A program made the translations under genes and the position numbers. Shown piece by piece: positions 7,704 to 14,518 of a stretch of DNA of 14,519 nt. The notes under the pieces were generated by a model, which was not told where the DNA came from, made no database searches, and saw only the letters and a program-made list of their open reading frames with translations. The stretch spans positions 1 through 14,519 of the forward strand of contig CAKRNW010000052.1 of the NCBI GenBank assembly GCA_934371505.1, in the 5' to 3' direction. This DNA comes from an uncultured Lachnospiraceae bacterium (GTDB lineage: Bacteria; Bacillota; Clostridia; Lachnospirales; Lachnospiraceae). The number at the start of each line of letters is the position of its first letter. The stretch's first letter is position 1.

Positions 7704-7745
7704 GTGAGTTCGAGACCTTCCTCACATAAAACAAAACTAAAGGAG
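7704..7745 (+). promoter_or_regulatory. Candidate preQ1-I riboswitch in the queT leader
   Basis: The P1 stem is GTGAG (7704-7708) with CTCAC (7721-7725), enclosing a 12-base loop TTCGAGACCTTC. The A-rich tail ATAAAACAAAACTAA (7726-7740) runs directly into the Shine-Dalgarno AGGAG (7741-7745). The known class-I preQ1 aptamer has a 5-bp stem, a 12-base loop starting UUC, and a tail of AUAAAAAACUAA type, so the layout matches closely. The loop base equivalent to the ligand-pairing C17 is C. Pseudoknot P2 is imperfect: AG of the loop can pair with CT of the tail, or loop CCTT can pair with AAGG at the ribosome binding site. No terminator follows, so control would be at translation initiation. The downstream gene, a preQ1-type transporter, strongly supports the call. 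Confidence 0.65.
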
Positions 7746-7755
7746 AAAACGAAAT

Positions 7756-8247
7756 ATGAGAAATCAGAAAACAATCAAACTGGTACAGGCTGCGGTGATT
7801 GCAGCATTGTATGTGGTACTGACCATGCTGGCAAATGCCCTGGGATTGGCAAATTACGCCATCCAGGTGCGGTTTTCGGAGGCTTTGACTGTCCTGCCCT
7901 TTTTTACTCCGGCAGCGGTTCCCGGTTTATTTGTGGGATGCCTCCTCAGCAACATGATCACCGGCTGCGCACCCTGGGATGTGGTGTTTGGTTCCCTGGC
8001 AACCTTAGTGGGAGCACTGGGCACCTGGGCACTCCGCAAGCATAAATGGCTGGCGCCCCTGCCTCCCATCGTGGCAAACATCATCGTTGTACCCCTGGTG
8101 CTTTCCTATGTATACAAACTGGAAGGCAGTTTGATTTATTTTGCCATTACCGTTGGAATCGGAGAAATTATTTCCTGCGGTCTGTTGGGAATGACCCTGC
8201 TGTTTGCACTGGACAAACGGAAAAACCAGATTTTTCCACAGGAATAG
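7756..8247 (+). CDS. queT: QueT family queuosine-precursor transporter (energy-coupling S component)
   Basis: This is a 163-residue, very hydrophobic protein of the QueT (COG4708/DUF988) family with roughly five to six membrane helices. Family hallmarks seen are the N-terminal LVQAAVIAALYVVLT helix, IQVRFSEALTVLPFFTP (36-52) and GLFVGCLLSN (57-66). QueT proteins are predicted S components of ECF transporters and take up preQ1 or related precursors of the tRNA base queuosine, using a shared ECF ATPase/T-component module encoded elsewhere. The ATG at 7756 lies 10 bases after AGGAG (7741-7745). No queuosine biosynthesis gene is next to it, so it appears to act as a stand-alone salvage gene. The leader carries a candidate preQ1 riboswitch, fitting feedback by the imported compound. 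It is followed by a strong bidirectional terminator. Confidence 0.93.
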   Translation: MRNQKTIKLVQAAVIAALYVVLTMLANALGLANYAIQVRFSEALTVLPFFTPAAVPGLFVGCLLSNMITGCAPWDVVFGSLATLVGALGTWALRKHKWLAPLPPIVANIIVVPLVLSYVYKLEGSLIYFAITVGIGEIISCGLLGMTLLFALDKRKNQIFPQE

Positions 8248-8255
8248 AAGAATAA

Positions 8256-8291
8256 AAAAAGAGGTATGGCATCCAGGCCATACCTCTTTTT
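8256..8291. terminator. Bidirectional rho-independent terminator
   Basis: The stem GAGGTATGGC (8261-8270) with GCCATACCTC (8277-8286) has a 6-base loop, and is flanked by A5 on the left and T5 on the right, which pair to give 15 bp. Symmetric A and T tracts make it functional for queT on the plus strand and for the converging lipoprotein/transporter operon on the minus strand. Confidence 0.93.
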
Positions 8292-8302
8292 GCTATCCAA
8301 AA

Positions 8303-9043
8303 TTATTTTACAGTAACGCTGGTGATGTGGGGATTTACGCCCTCGTACCAGTACAGGAAACCTTCCATATCCACAGTCTGACCAACTTCCAGAGCCTTTA
8401 CAGCCTGGTAAACATCGGTGTCAGGACCGCACAGATAAGACTCTACAGTGAAGGTATAAGTCTCACCGTTGTAGGAAACGTTGAAGTACAGGTCATCACC
8501 TTCAGAACCGGAGCCATCCCAGTTGTACATGAAAGCATCGCCGTTGTCGTTGGCAGCCTCTACGGTCATACCCTTGAAAGCTACACGCTCGTTCTGATGC
8601 TTGATTAAGTCGTCGGTACCAAGTAAGGAGGTCATGTCAGCAGCCTCTGCCACATAGCTGCCATCCTCGATTTCGTAGGTTGCGTCGATAATTTCAACTT
8701 CGCCAGCCCATTCGGATTTATAACCGGTAACCTTGATTTTGGTTCCCTCGGTCAGCTTGTCATAGTCCTCTTTGGAACAAGGCATGTTGTAAAGGAAGTA
8801 AGCGCCGTCTTTGTCCTGGGTGTAGAAGGTTGCTACGCCGACACCTTCGTTTTCCCACCAGCCCTGCTTATCCTGGATGTAGGTTTCTACCACAACCTCG
8901 CTGTCCACATCAGCAGCAACATAGTCTGCATAGGTCATAACGCCTTCGCCTTTGACATCTGCGCCATCGTTTGCAGCTTTTCCACATCCTGCGAGAGCCA
9001 GGGTCAGGGAAAGAGCCAGAGTTACAATCAGTGACTTTCTCAT
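8303..9043 (-). CDS. Lipoprotein with two OB-like repeats
   Basis: This is a 246-residue lipoprotein: MRKS start, hydrophobic core, lipobox LALAGC with Cys20. Two similar halves follow, ~45-125 and ~147-245. Each runs as a beta-rich strand set with a 'G-x-x-(I/V)-x-(V/M)-x-G-(Y/F)' turn (TEGTKIKVTGYKSEW and VGQTVDMEGFLYWY) followed by a strand with I--(A/V), a pattern typical of OB folds. No catalytic residues are evident; a ligand- or polymer-binding role outside the membrane is inferred. I chose the ATG at 9043 because AGAGGAG lies just upstream and the lipobox follows; the frame stays open to 9187, but that would bury the signal peptide. It is the last gene of the transporter operon, 73 bp after the solute-binding protein, and also has its own promoter, so it may be made in excess of the transporter. 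Confidence 0.85.
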   Translation of the reverse strand: MRKSLIVTLALSLTLALAGCGKAANDGADVKGEGVMTYADYVAADVDSEVVVETYIQDKQGWWENEGVGVATFYTQDKDGAYFLYNMPCSKEDYDKLTEGTKIKVTGYKSEWAGEVEIIDATYEIEDGSYVAEAADMTSLLGTDDLIKHQNERVAFKGMTVEAANDNGDAFMYNWDGSGSEGDDLYFNVSYNGETYTFTVESYLCGPDTDVYQAVKALEVGQTVDMEGFLYWYEGVNPHITSVTVK

Positions 9044-9092
9044 AATTTCTCCTCTTTTCATTCTCATGAGTATTTTATTTAGAAACAATGCC

Positions 9093-9120
9093 ATTATACC
9101 GTATTTAGCGAGGAAATCAA
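9093..9120 (-). promoter_or_regulatory. Internal promoter for the OB-like lipoprotein
   Basis: Read on the minus strand: TTGATT (-35, 9115-9120), 16-bp spacer, TATAAT (-10, 9093-9098). The -35 box overlaps the stop codon of the solute-binding protein. The perfect -10 box lies about 50 bp before the lipoprotein start. Confidence 0.65.
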
Positions 9121-10730
9121 TGGTTATTGTGCCTAAACACGAGCAATTTTGTCCAAAACTTACGGGTAACGTAAAGGATAATGCCAATCCAGGTGATTCC
9201 CAGCACAGAAAGCAGGATAACCGCCGCCTTTGGCAGAGGTCCTAAGTCTGCCTTTTCCATGCCTGTCTGCCGTTTCTGGTCGAGACGGTACAGGGAGGTT
9301 ACATCGGAAAACAGCTTGTCCATGTAGGACTCGTCAATGGTTTCTTTCCGCCGCACAGATTTCACCACATTTTCAATCAACTGACCGGAGGCATCCCGGA
9401 GGGAGGCAGAGCCGTTGAATACGGGGGTGACAAAGGTGTTTTCCGCGTTGTATAACAGCAGCTCCGATGCCTGGATTTTCACTCGGTAATGGGTATCGTC
9501 ATCAATGCCGCAGTGTGCCAGATAATCCAGGTAAGCAGTGTCCTGCTGGGCTTTGGAAGTGACAGGCACATAGCCCTCCGTCTCCGCATAGGCAATCTGG
9601 ACATCGTTGGTGAGCAGATACTGGGCAAAGAGCCAGGATGCCAGTACTTCCTGGGAATCCTGCTTGTTAAAGACACAGACGGAAGGCCCCTGGGAAATCA
9701 TTTCCGGGTGCATGGGGTCAAACTGGGGAAGCATCATGACTTCTGTATCGAAATCCACCAGGGCATCTGCACTGATGTCGCTTAAAGGAGCGTTGGTGCC
9801 CATCCAGGTGGCACCTGCGGTGGAATCAATGGCGAAGATACACTGACCGGCATTTAAAAAGTTTGCCGGATAGCTGGAAATCTTAAAGGTGGAAAAGGAT
9901 CCGGTTTTTGCATGCTCTGCCACGGTATAGAGGATATCCTTCGTGGTGTCATTAAACAGCAGGATATCCCCCTCGTTATTGGAGTAGCCTGCGTTTTGCT
10001 GACGCAGCATCTGAATCATCATGTTGTCGGTGGACTTGTAGATAAAGGGAATCATTACCTTCTGACCGTTCACCAGATAATTGCCCTCCGCATCCTGCGC
10101 CATTGCCGCCTCAGAAACCTCCCAGACGAAGTCCCAGGTAAGGCATTGGGGCAGAGTAAAGCCTAGTTTTTCCACATAAGTCTTGTTTACATAACATGCC
10201 TCGGTGGAACGCATGTAAGGAATGGCATAGTAATGATTCTGGAAGGAACACTCCTGTAAAAACTGGGGAATGATTTCGTCCTTGGTGGGGGAATCAAACC
10301 GCACCTGGGAACCGCCCAGCCCGTACCGGCTGTCGGTAAACAGGTCATCCAACGGAACCACCACATTGCTGCCGGTCATGTAGGTGGCGATGTGGTCAGG
10401 ATAGGTAATGCACACATTAGGTGTGGTTTCCGTGGAAATATTGGTAATCACATCGTTGTAAATTTTGCCGTAATCGGTGTAAAGCCGGAGGTTTACCGTA
10501 ATGTTGGGATACAGCGTCTGGAAATCCTCAATCGCTTTTTTGTAAATCGCAGTCTGGGTCTTATTGGTGTCATTTTTGGCCCAGAAGGTAATCTCATAAT
10601 TCCGGGAGGTATCAAATTCCTCCGGAATAGCGAAAGCCTCCAGTCCACGGGAGCCGTGACAGCCGGAGAGCATCAGCATCCCTGCAAGCACCAGGGAGAG
10701 CACCAGCCCTTTTCTGAACAGTTTTCTCAT
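9117..10730 (-). CDS. ABC transporter solute-binding lipoprotein with C-terminal membrane helix
   Basis: This is a 537-residue family 1 (MalE/UgpB-type) extracellular solute-binding protein. The signal peptide ends in lipobox LMLSGC with Cys24. The body shows the family pattern: YEITFWAKND (45-54), an FQTLYPNITVNL strand, PNVCITYPDHIATYM, and the hinge-like YYAIPYMRSTEACYVNK. Unusually, residues ~502-522 (AAVILLSVLGITWIGIILYV) form a second hydrophobic membrane segment followed by a basic tail (RKFWTK). The mature protein would therefore be held by both a lipid and a C-terminal helix, and it is longer than typical ~400-450-residue members. The start overlaps the permease stop as ATGA (10727-10730), with GAGGAGG 9 bases upstream. 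With the two permeases and ATPase it makes a complete CUT1-type importer, probably for a sugar, glycoside or polyol; the substrate is not readable. Confidence 0.93.
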   Translation of the reverse strand: MRKLFRKGLVLSLVLAGMLMLSGCHGSRGLEAFAIPEEFDTSRNYEITFWAKNDTNKTQTAIYKKAIEDFQTLYPNITVNLRLYTDYGKIYNDVITNISTETTPNVCITYPDHIATYMTGSNVVVPLDDLFTDSRYGLGGSQVRFDSPTKDEIIPQFLQECSFQNHYYAIPYMRSTEACYVNKTYVEKLGFTLPQCLTWDFVWEVSEAAMAQDAEGNYLVNGQKVMIPFIYKSTDNMMIQMLRQQNAGYSNNEGDILLFNDTTKDILYTVAEHAKTGSFSTFKISSYPANFLNAGQCIFAIDSTAGATWMGTNAPLSDISADALVDFDTEVMMLPQFDPMHPEMISQGPSVCVFNKQDSQEVLASWLFAQYLLTNDVQIAYAETEGYVPVTSKAQQDTAYLDYLAHCGIDDDTHYRVKIQASELLLYNAENTFVTPVFNGSASLRDASGQLIENVVKSVRRKETIDESYMDKLFSDVTSLYRLDQKRQTGMEKADLGPLPKAAVILLSVLGITWIGIILYVTRKFWTKLLVFRHNNH

Positions 10731-11602
10731 CCTTTTGTACCTCCTCTTGCAACACCGGCCATAATTTTCTTGCGGAAGATCAAAAAGAGAATCATTAACG
10801 GCAGGGAAATCACCACAACGGCAGCCATCATAGCCGGAATATTTTCCCGACCGAAACCGTTCTCCCGGATTTCCTGGATGCCGTTGGACACCAGGTAATA
10901 GTTGGCATCATCGGTAATCAGCCGGGGCCATACATAGGAGTTCCAGCACTCAATCACCTTTAAAATCACAATGGTGATGAGGGTGGGTTTACAGATGGGA
11001 ATCATCACCCGGCGCAGATATCGTAAATCCGAGGTACCGTCCACCTTGGCGGCGTAGTACAGCTCGTTGGGAATCTGGGCGAAATTTTCCTTCAGCAGAT
11101 AAATATAGAACACACTGGTGACAGAGGGGAGAATCAGTCCCACGAAGGTGTTCCGCAGTCCCAGATTGGTGATGGTGGCAAAATTGGTGATGACCACCAA
11201 CTCATTGGGAATCATCATCAAGGATAAAAACAGGGTAAACACCAGATTCTTGCCCTGGAATTCCAGGCGGGCAAAGGCAAAAGCCGCCAGGGTGATGACC
11301 ACCAGCATAATGCCTGTGGTAATCACCGTGAAAATCAGCGTGTTTAACAGATAGCGTCCCAGAGGCACCGTGGTAAAGGCATCCACATAGTTCTGCATGG
11401 TGGGTGACAGGGTAAAAAAGGCGGGGATGCGCTCAGCGTTGTAGGTGCTGTAGCTTTTTACGGAGGTTAAAACCATCCAGTAAAAAGGGAATAAAACGAG
11501 GATGGCCCAGAGGGTGAGCAGGGTATAGAGTACCACATTTCCCACAATCCGGCGAATCTTCGCAGATTTTTGGATTTTTTCATAATCGGTTTGTTTTTCC
11601 AT
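10727..11602 (-). CDS. CUT1 ABC transporter permease, MalG/UgpE type
   Basis: This encodes 291 residues with about six membrane helices. The cytoplasmic EAA loop that docks on the ATPase is at ~180-205 (ELYYAAKVDGTSDLRYL...IPICKP), close to the family EAA---DG--------IPL--P. The N-terminal region FPFYWMVLTSVKS and the C-terminal helix ending FRKKIMAGVARGGTKG are typical of the MalG/UgpE branch. Two in-frame ATGs occur at 11614 and 11602. Only the second has a Shine-Dalgarno (GGAG, spacing 6), so I chose it, leaving 14 bp to the upstream permease stop. It overlaps the solute-binding protein gene by 4 bp. It should pair with the upstream permease as the heterodimeric membrane channel. Confidence 0.93.
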   Translation of the reverse strand: MEKQTDYEKIQKSAKIRRIVGNVVLYTLLTLWAILVLFPFYWMVLTSVKSYSTYNAERIPAFFTLSPTMQNYVDAFTTVPLGRYLLNTLIFTVITTGIMLVVITLAAFAFARLEFQGKNLVFTLFLSLMMIPNELVVITNFATITNLGLRNTFVGLILPSVTSVFYIYLLKENFAQIPNELYYAAKVDGTSDLRYLRRVMIPICKPTLITIVILKVIECWNSYVWPRLITDDANYYLVSNGIQEIRENGFGRENIPAMMAAVVVISLPLMILFLIFRKKIMAGVARGGTKG

Positions 11603-11616
11603 AAGAATCTCCATTC

Positions 11617-12510
11617 TTATACATAGTGGACATGCTTTTTGCTGACAAGCAGGTTCATGCAGGTAATGGTCAGCACAATGGCAAACAGGATAATGGCGGC
11701 TGCGGATGCGTAGGAAGGATAGCCGCCGCTGTCCCCGTAGAGCATGTCGTATACATAACCCACCAGCGTGTTCATCTGGGCGGCATTCAAATCCACGCCA
11801 AAGAGTGCTACTGCGTCGCTGTATGCCTTGAACGCACCGATGAATCCCGTGATAATCAGATAGAAAATCATGGGAGAAATCATGGGAATGGTCAGCTTGT
11901 AAAACATGCGGAACCGGGAAGTGCCATCCACCCGGGCTGCGTTGTAATACACCTGGTTCACCGATGCCAGCGCACTGGTGAGAATCAGAATCTTAAAGGG
12001 CATGACCACCCAGATCGTATAAAAGCAGAGTACAAACATTTTTGCCCAGTAGGGGCCGTCAATGAAATCTACGGAAGGTCCGCCGAACCAGCTGATTAAC
12101 AGGTTTACCAGTCCGTCGGAATAGGCGGTCTTTTTAAACAAAATCATAAATACCAGACCCACAGCCAGGGTGTTGGTTACATAGGGCAGAAAGTAGATGG
12201 TCTGGAACAAGTCCCGTAGCGGTTTGATGGAGCTTAATGCCATGGAGATGAGTAACGCCAGCCCCGTGGAAACCGGTACGGTGATAATGACCAGAAGAAA
12301 GGTATTTTTCAGCGCCTGCAAAAAGTAAGGGTCGTGGAGCACATAGGAATAGTTGTACATGCCCACGCCGAAATAAGTCTGGGAGGCGGAGTTGTAGCCC
12401 TCCTCAAAGGAGTAGACAAACACATCCACCAGAGGGTAAATCAGGAAGGCTCCCAGAAACAGGAATGCGGGCAGCAGATAGAGCCACGCCTTGCGATTGT
12501 TTGTTTCCAT
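11617..12510 (-). CDS. CUT1 ABC transporter permease, MalF/UgpA type
   Basis: This is a 297-residue protein with about six membrane helices, starting with AWLYLLPAFLFLGAFLIYPL, the usual first helix of UgpA/LacF-type permeases. The EAA loop is at ~190-212 (NAARVDGTSRFRMFYKLTIP), where the canonical EAA reads NAA. It lacks the long extra periplasmic domain seen in enteric MalF. The start at 12510 follows AAGGAGG, which itself overlaps the stop of the upstream ATPase gene, so translation is tightly linked. It partners with the next permease to form the transmembrane channel. Confidence 0.93.
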   Translation of the reverse strand: METNNRKAWLYLLPAFLFLGAFLIYPLVDVFVYSFEEGYNSASQTYFGVGMYNYSYVLHDPYFLQALKNTFLLVIITVPVSTGLALLISMALSSIKPLRDLFQTIYFLPYVTNTLAVGLVFMILFKKTAYSDGLVNLLISWFGGPSVDFIDGPYWAKMFVLCFYTIWVVMPFKILILTSALASVNQVYYNAARVDGTSRFRMFYKLTIPMISPMIFYLIITGFIGAFKAYSDAVALFGVDLNAAQMNTLVGYVYDMLYGDSGGYPSYASAAAIILFAIVLTITCMNLLVSKKHVHYV

Positions 12511-12524
12511 CGTTATCTGCCTCC

Positions 12525-13634
12525 TTACTCTGCCGTTGTCTCAAAGGGAATCACAGCCCCGGACTCTTTGTGGAACAGATGTACTTTGTGAGGCTTTAAA
12601 TTGAAAGAGATGGTGGCACTGTTCACATCGATGGGAGTGTCGGAGTTGATAATGGAACGGATGGCGGCGTTTTCGCACTGGTTATGGGTGGAAACCACGC
12701 TCACATCCCGTCCCATCACTTCCAGACGGCTTAAGTTACAATGTAAAGCACCTTCTTTGGCAGGAAGAAAGCCTTCGGGACGGATACCAACCCATACCTC
12801 CTGGTCAGCCACCCCCTTTACGGATAACACGGCGTCCCCACCGATGAAAAGCTGTTCCTTCTCCACCTTCCCCTGAAAGACATTGATGGGAGGCGTGCCT
12901 AAAAAATTGGCAACAAAAAGATTCACCGGATGGTCGTACACCTCCTGGGGCTTGCCAATCTGCTGCACCAGTCCGTCCTTCATCACCACAATCATGTCGG
13001 AAATGCTCATGGCCTCGTCCTGATCGTGGGTGACAAAGACGGTGGTAATCTGGGTCTGTTTCTGGATGCGGCGGATTTCCTCTCTGGTCTGGAGACGGAG
13101 TCTGGCATCTAAGTTGGACAAAGGCTCGTCCAATAAAAGCACCTTCGGCATCTTTACCAGGGCGCGGGCAATTGCCACACGCTGCTGCTGACCACCGGAA
13201 AGCTCGCTGGGCTTGCGCTCCATCAGCTCCTCAATCTGCACCAGTTTTGCAGCCTCGTACACCCGTTTCTGCATTTCCTCCCTGGAGAGCTTGTCCGCAC
13301 CCTTGAGGTTTTCCAACGGGAACTGGATATTTTTCTGGACCGTGAGGTGGGGGTACAGGGCATAGTTCTGGAAAACCAGTCCCACGCCACGGTTTTCCGC
13401 AGGCAGTCCGGTGACATCGTCCCCGCCGAAATAGATGTGTCCTTCGGTGGGTTTTAACAGACCACAGATTAAGTTCAGGGTGGTACTCTTTCCACAGCCG
13501 GAGGGCCCCAGTAAGCCCACCAGCTTGCCGTCGGGAATCTCGAAATCGAAATCGTTGACGGCAATCACATCTTCATGGACTTTGCGGTTGCGGTTGGGAA
13601 ACTTTTTGGTGAGATGTTCCAATACAATTTTCAT
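12525..13634 (-). CDS. ABC transporter ATP-binding protein, MalK/UgpC/MsmX type
   Basis: This is a 369-residue ATPase with all catalytic motifs: Walker A GPSGCGKST (43-51), Q-loop Gln88, signature LSGGQQQR (144-151), Walker B VLLLDEP (164-170), D-loop SNLD (172-175) and H-switch His202. The C-terminal third (~235-369) is the TOBE/regulatory domain with FLGTPPINVF and VGIRPEGF, typical of carbohydrate importers. It is cytoplasmic and powers the two permeases encoded downstream. The start follows AGGAG at a 9-base spacing, 33 bp after the FRG gene stop, with no recognisable promoter between, so it is probably co-transcribed with FRG. Many Firmicutes CUT1 operons lack an ATPase and borrow a shared MsmX; this one has its own. 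Confidence 0.96.
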   Translation of the reverse strand: MKIVLEHLTKKFPNRNRKVHEDVIAVNDFDFEIPDGKLVGLLGPSGCGKSTTLNLICGLLKPTEGHIYFGGDDVTGLPAENRGVGLVFQNYALYPHLTVQKNIQFPLENLKGADKLSREEMQKRVYEAAKLVQIEELMERKPSELSGGQQQRVAIARALVKMPKVLLLDEPLSNLDARLRLQTREEIRRIQKQTQITTVFVTHDQDEAMSISDMIVVMKDGLVQQIGKPQEVYDHPVNLFVANFLGTPPINVFQGKVEKEQLFIGGDAVLSVKGVADQEVWVGIRPEGFLPAKEGALHCNLSRLEVMGRDVSVVSTHNQCENAAIRSIINSDTPIDVNSATISFNLKPHKVHLFHKESGAVIPFETTAE

Positions 13635-13667
13635 GGCAGTTTTCTCCTGTATAGGTTATTGGTCTGG

Positions 13668-14417
13668 TTAAATACTGTATGAATTCTTCAAATCGCTGGA
13701 GATATGATCCAAATCCGGATAGATAGAGCCTTCCGTGATACCGAAAACCCGCAGACTTTCGATGAAATACTGCTTTCTATCGCAGGGAATGATGATTTTG
13801 TAAAGAGTGTGCTCGTCGCAGATATCCTCCAGCCTCTGTAAAGAGTTGTGGACGGTGAAGTTGGACTGCTGGGAGTACATTCGCAGATTGTTGTCGGTGG
13901 AGCTGCATGCCAGGATGCGGTCTACCAGTTCCAGGTTGTGATGTGTGTGCTTGAAGGCAGGCAGCAGCATTTCCTGTGTGGTATCGGCATCGATGGGATA
14001 CACGCAGGAGCCGAAGCCTTCCTGTTCATTCAGACGGCAGGGCACCAGCACCCATACACAGGCATCCATATCCGGGGTATCCCGGTAGGTTTCCGTGGCA
14101 AAAAAGGATGCGATCAAGGGAGACTGGCTCCAGTCTAACATCCTGGTGGGAAGTCCGTAGTGCTGCATCAGGGACACCCAGCCGGCATAATTGTGTTTTT
14201 CAGGGGGATTGCTTAAGATTTGTTTTGCCCGGATATAGAAATCATTGGTGATATACCGCTCCACATCCAAACGTTTCTGGCTTCGCTGAATGGAAGGAAT
14301 CAGTGACAACTCCGCATTTTCCTCACCCCGATACCAGAGACGCAGGCCGTGTTCCTTGCACAGAACGTTTACGAATTGAAGCAGCTCATCGATAGTGTGA
14401 ACCGTATTGATTATCAT
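13668..14417 (-). CDS. FRG domain-containing protein
   Basis: This is a 249-residue soluble protein that is essentially one FRG domain (PF08867). Signature elements seen are LWYRGEEN (27-34, the conserved aromatic-R-G), QHYGLPTRMLDWSQSP (85-100) followed by LIASFFAT, RMYSQQSNFTVH (179-190), and a C-terminal IYPDLDHIS (232-240). No signal peptide or membrane helix is present. The biochemical role of FRG domains is not established; they are found in diverse bacteria and phages, sometimes in defence or toxin contexts. I chose the ATG at 14417, which has AAGGAG 10 bases upstream; the ATG at 14480 lies inside the promoter. It is the first gene of what looks like the transporter operon, which is unusual company for an FRG protein. 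A regulatory role toward the transporter, or simple hitch-hiking, is unresolved. Confidence 0.9.
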   Translation of the reverse strand: MIINTVHTIDELLQFVNVLCKEHGLRLWYRGEENAELSLIPSIQRSQKRLDVERYITNDFYIRAKQILSNPPEKHNYAGWVSLMQHYGLPTRMLDWSQSPLIASFFATETYRDTPDMDACVWVLVPCRLNEQEGFGSCVYPIDADTTQEMLLPAFKHTHHNLELVDRILACSSTDNNLRMYSQQSNFTVHNSLQRLEDICDEHTLYKIIIPCDRKQYFIESLRVFGITEGSIYPDLDHISSDLKNSYSI

Positions 14418-14453
14418 GATAGAAATTCTCCTTTTTCTCGCTTCAACGCACTC

Positions 14454-14482
14454 ATTATAGAAGATTTTCCATTCTTTCACAA
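14454..14482 (-). promoter_or_regulatory. Promoter of the FRG/transporter operon
   Basis: Read on the minus strand: TTGTGA (-35, 14477-14482), exactly 17 bp, then perfect TATAAT (-10, 14454-14459). The predicted start near 14447 leaves a leader of about 30 bases before the FRG gene. No other good promoter was seen before the ATPase, permease or solute-binding genes, so it probably drives all of them. Confidence 0.75.
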
Positions 14483-14490
14483 GATAACAT

Positions 14491-14518
14491 TTGAAAAACT
14501 CGGTTTAACTATTATAAT
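14491..14518 (+). promoter_or_regulatory. Divergent promoter reading out of the window
   Basis: TTGAAA (14491-14496), 16 bp, then TATAAT (14513-14518), next to the right edge. It points away from the FRG operon with only 8 bp between the two -35 boxes, so an unseen plus-strand gene probably begins just beyond the window. Confidence 0.6.

Noticed and set aside
9044..9187. Longer N-terminus for the OB-like lipoprotein, up to 9187
   Set aside because: It would overlap the solute-binding protein gene, cover the promoter at 9093-9120 and push the lipobox signal peptide to residue 49; AGAGGAG supports 9043.
10392..10898. Long open frames antisense to the solute-binding protein, the permeases, the ATPase and the GNAT gene
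   Set aside because: They lie opposite well-recognised genes, lack ribosome binding sites and show low-complexity His/Val/Gly-rich translations typical of shadow frames.
13635..13667. TATACA in the FRG-ATPase gap as a promoter for the transporter
   Set aside because: The -35 position reads AGTATT, and the box would touch the ribosome binding site, leaving almost no leader.
14420..14445. TTGAAGCGAG in the FRG leader as a CcpA cre site
   Set aside because: It is one base short of, and mismatched to, the WTGNAANCGNWNNCW consensus.
14418..14480. Longer N-terminus for the FRG protein, starting at the ATG at 14480
   Set aside because: That ATG lies inside the -35/-10 promoter (14454-14482) and has no ribosome binding site, while 14417 has AAGGAG upstream and begins directly before the FRG domain.
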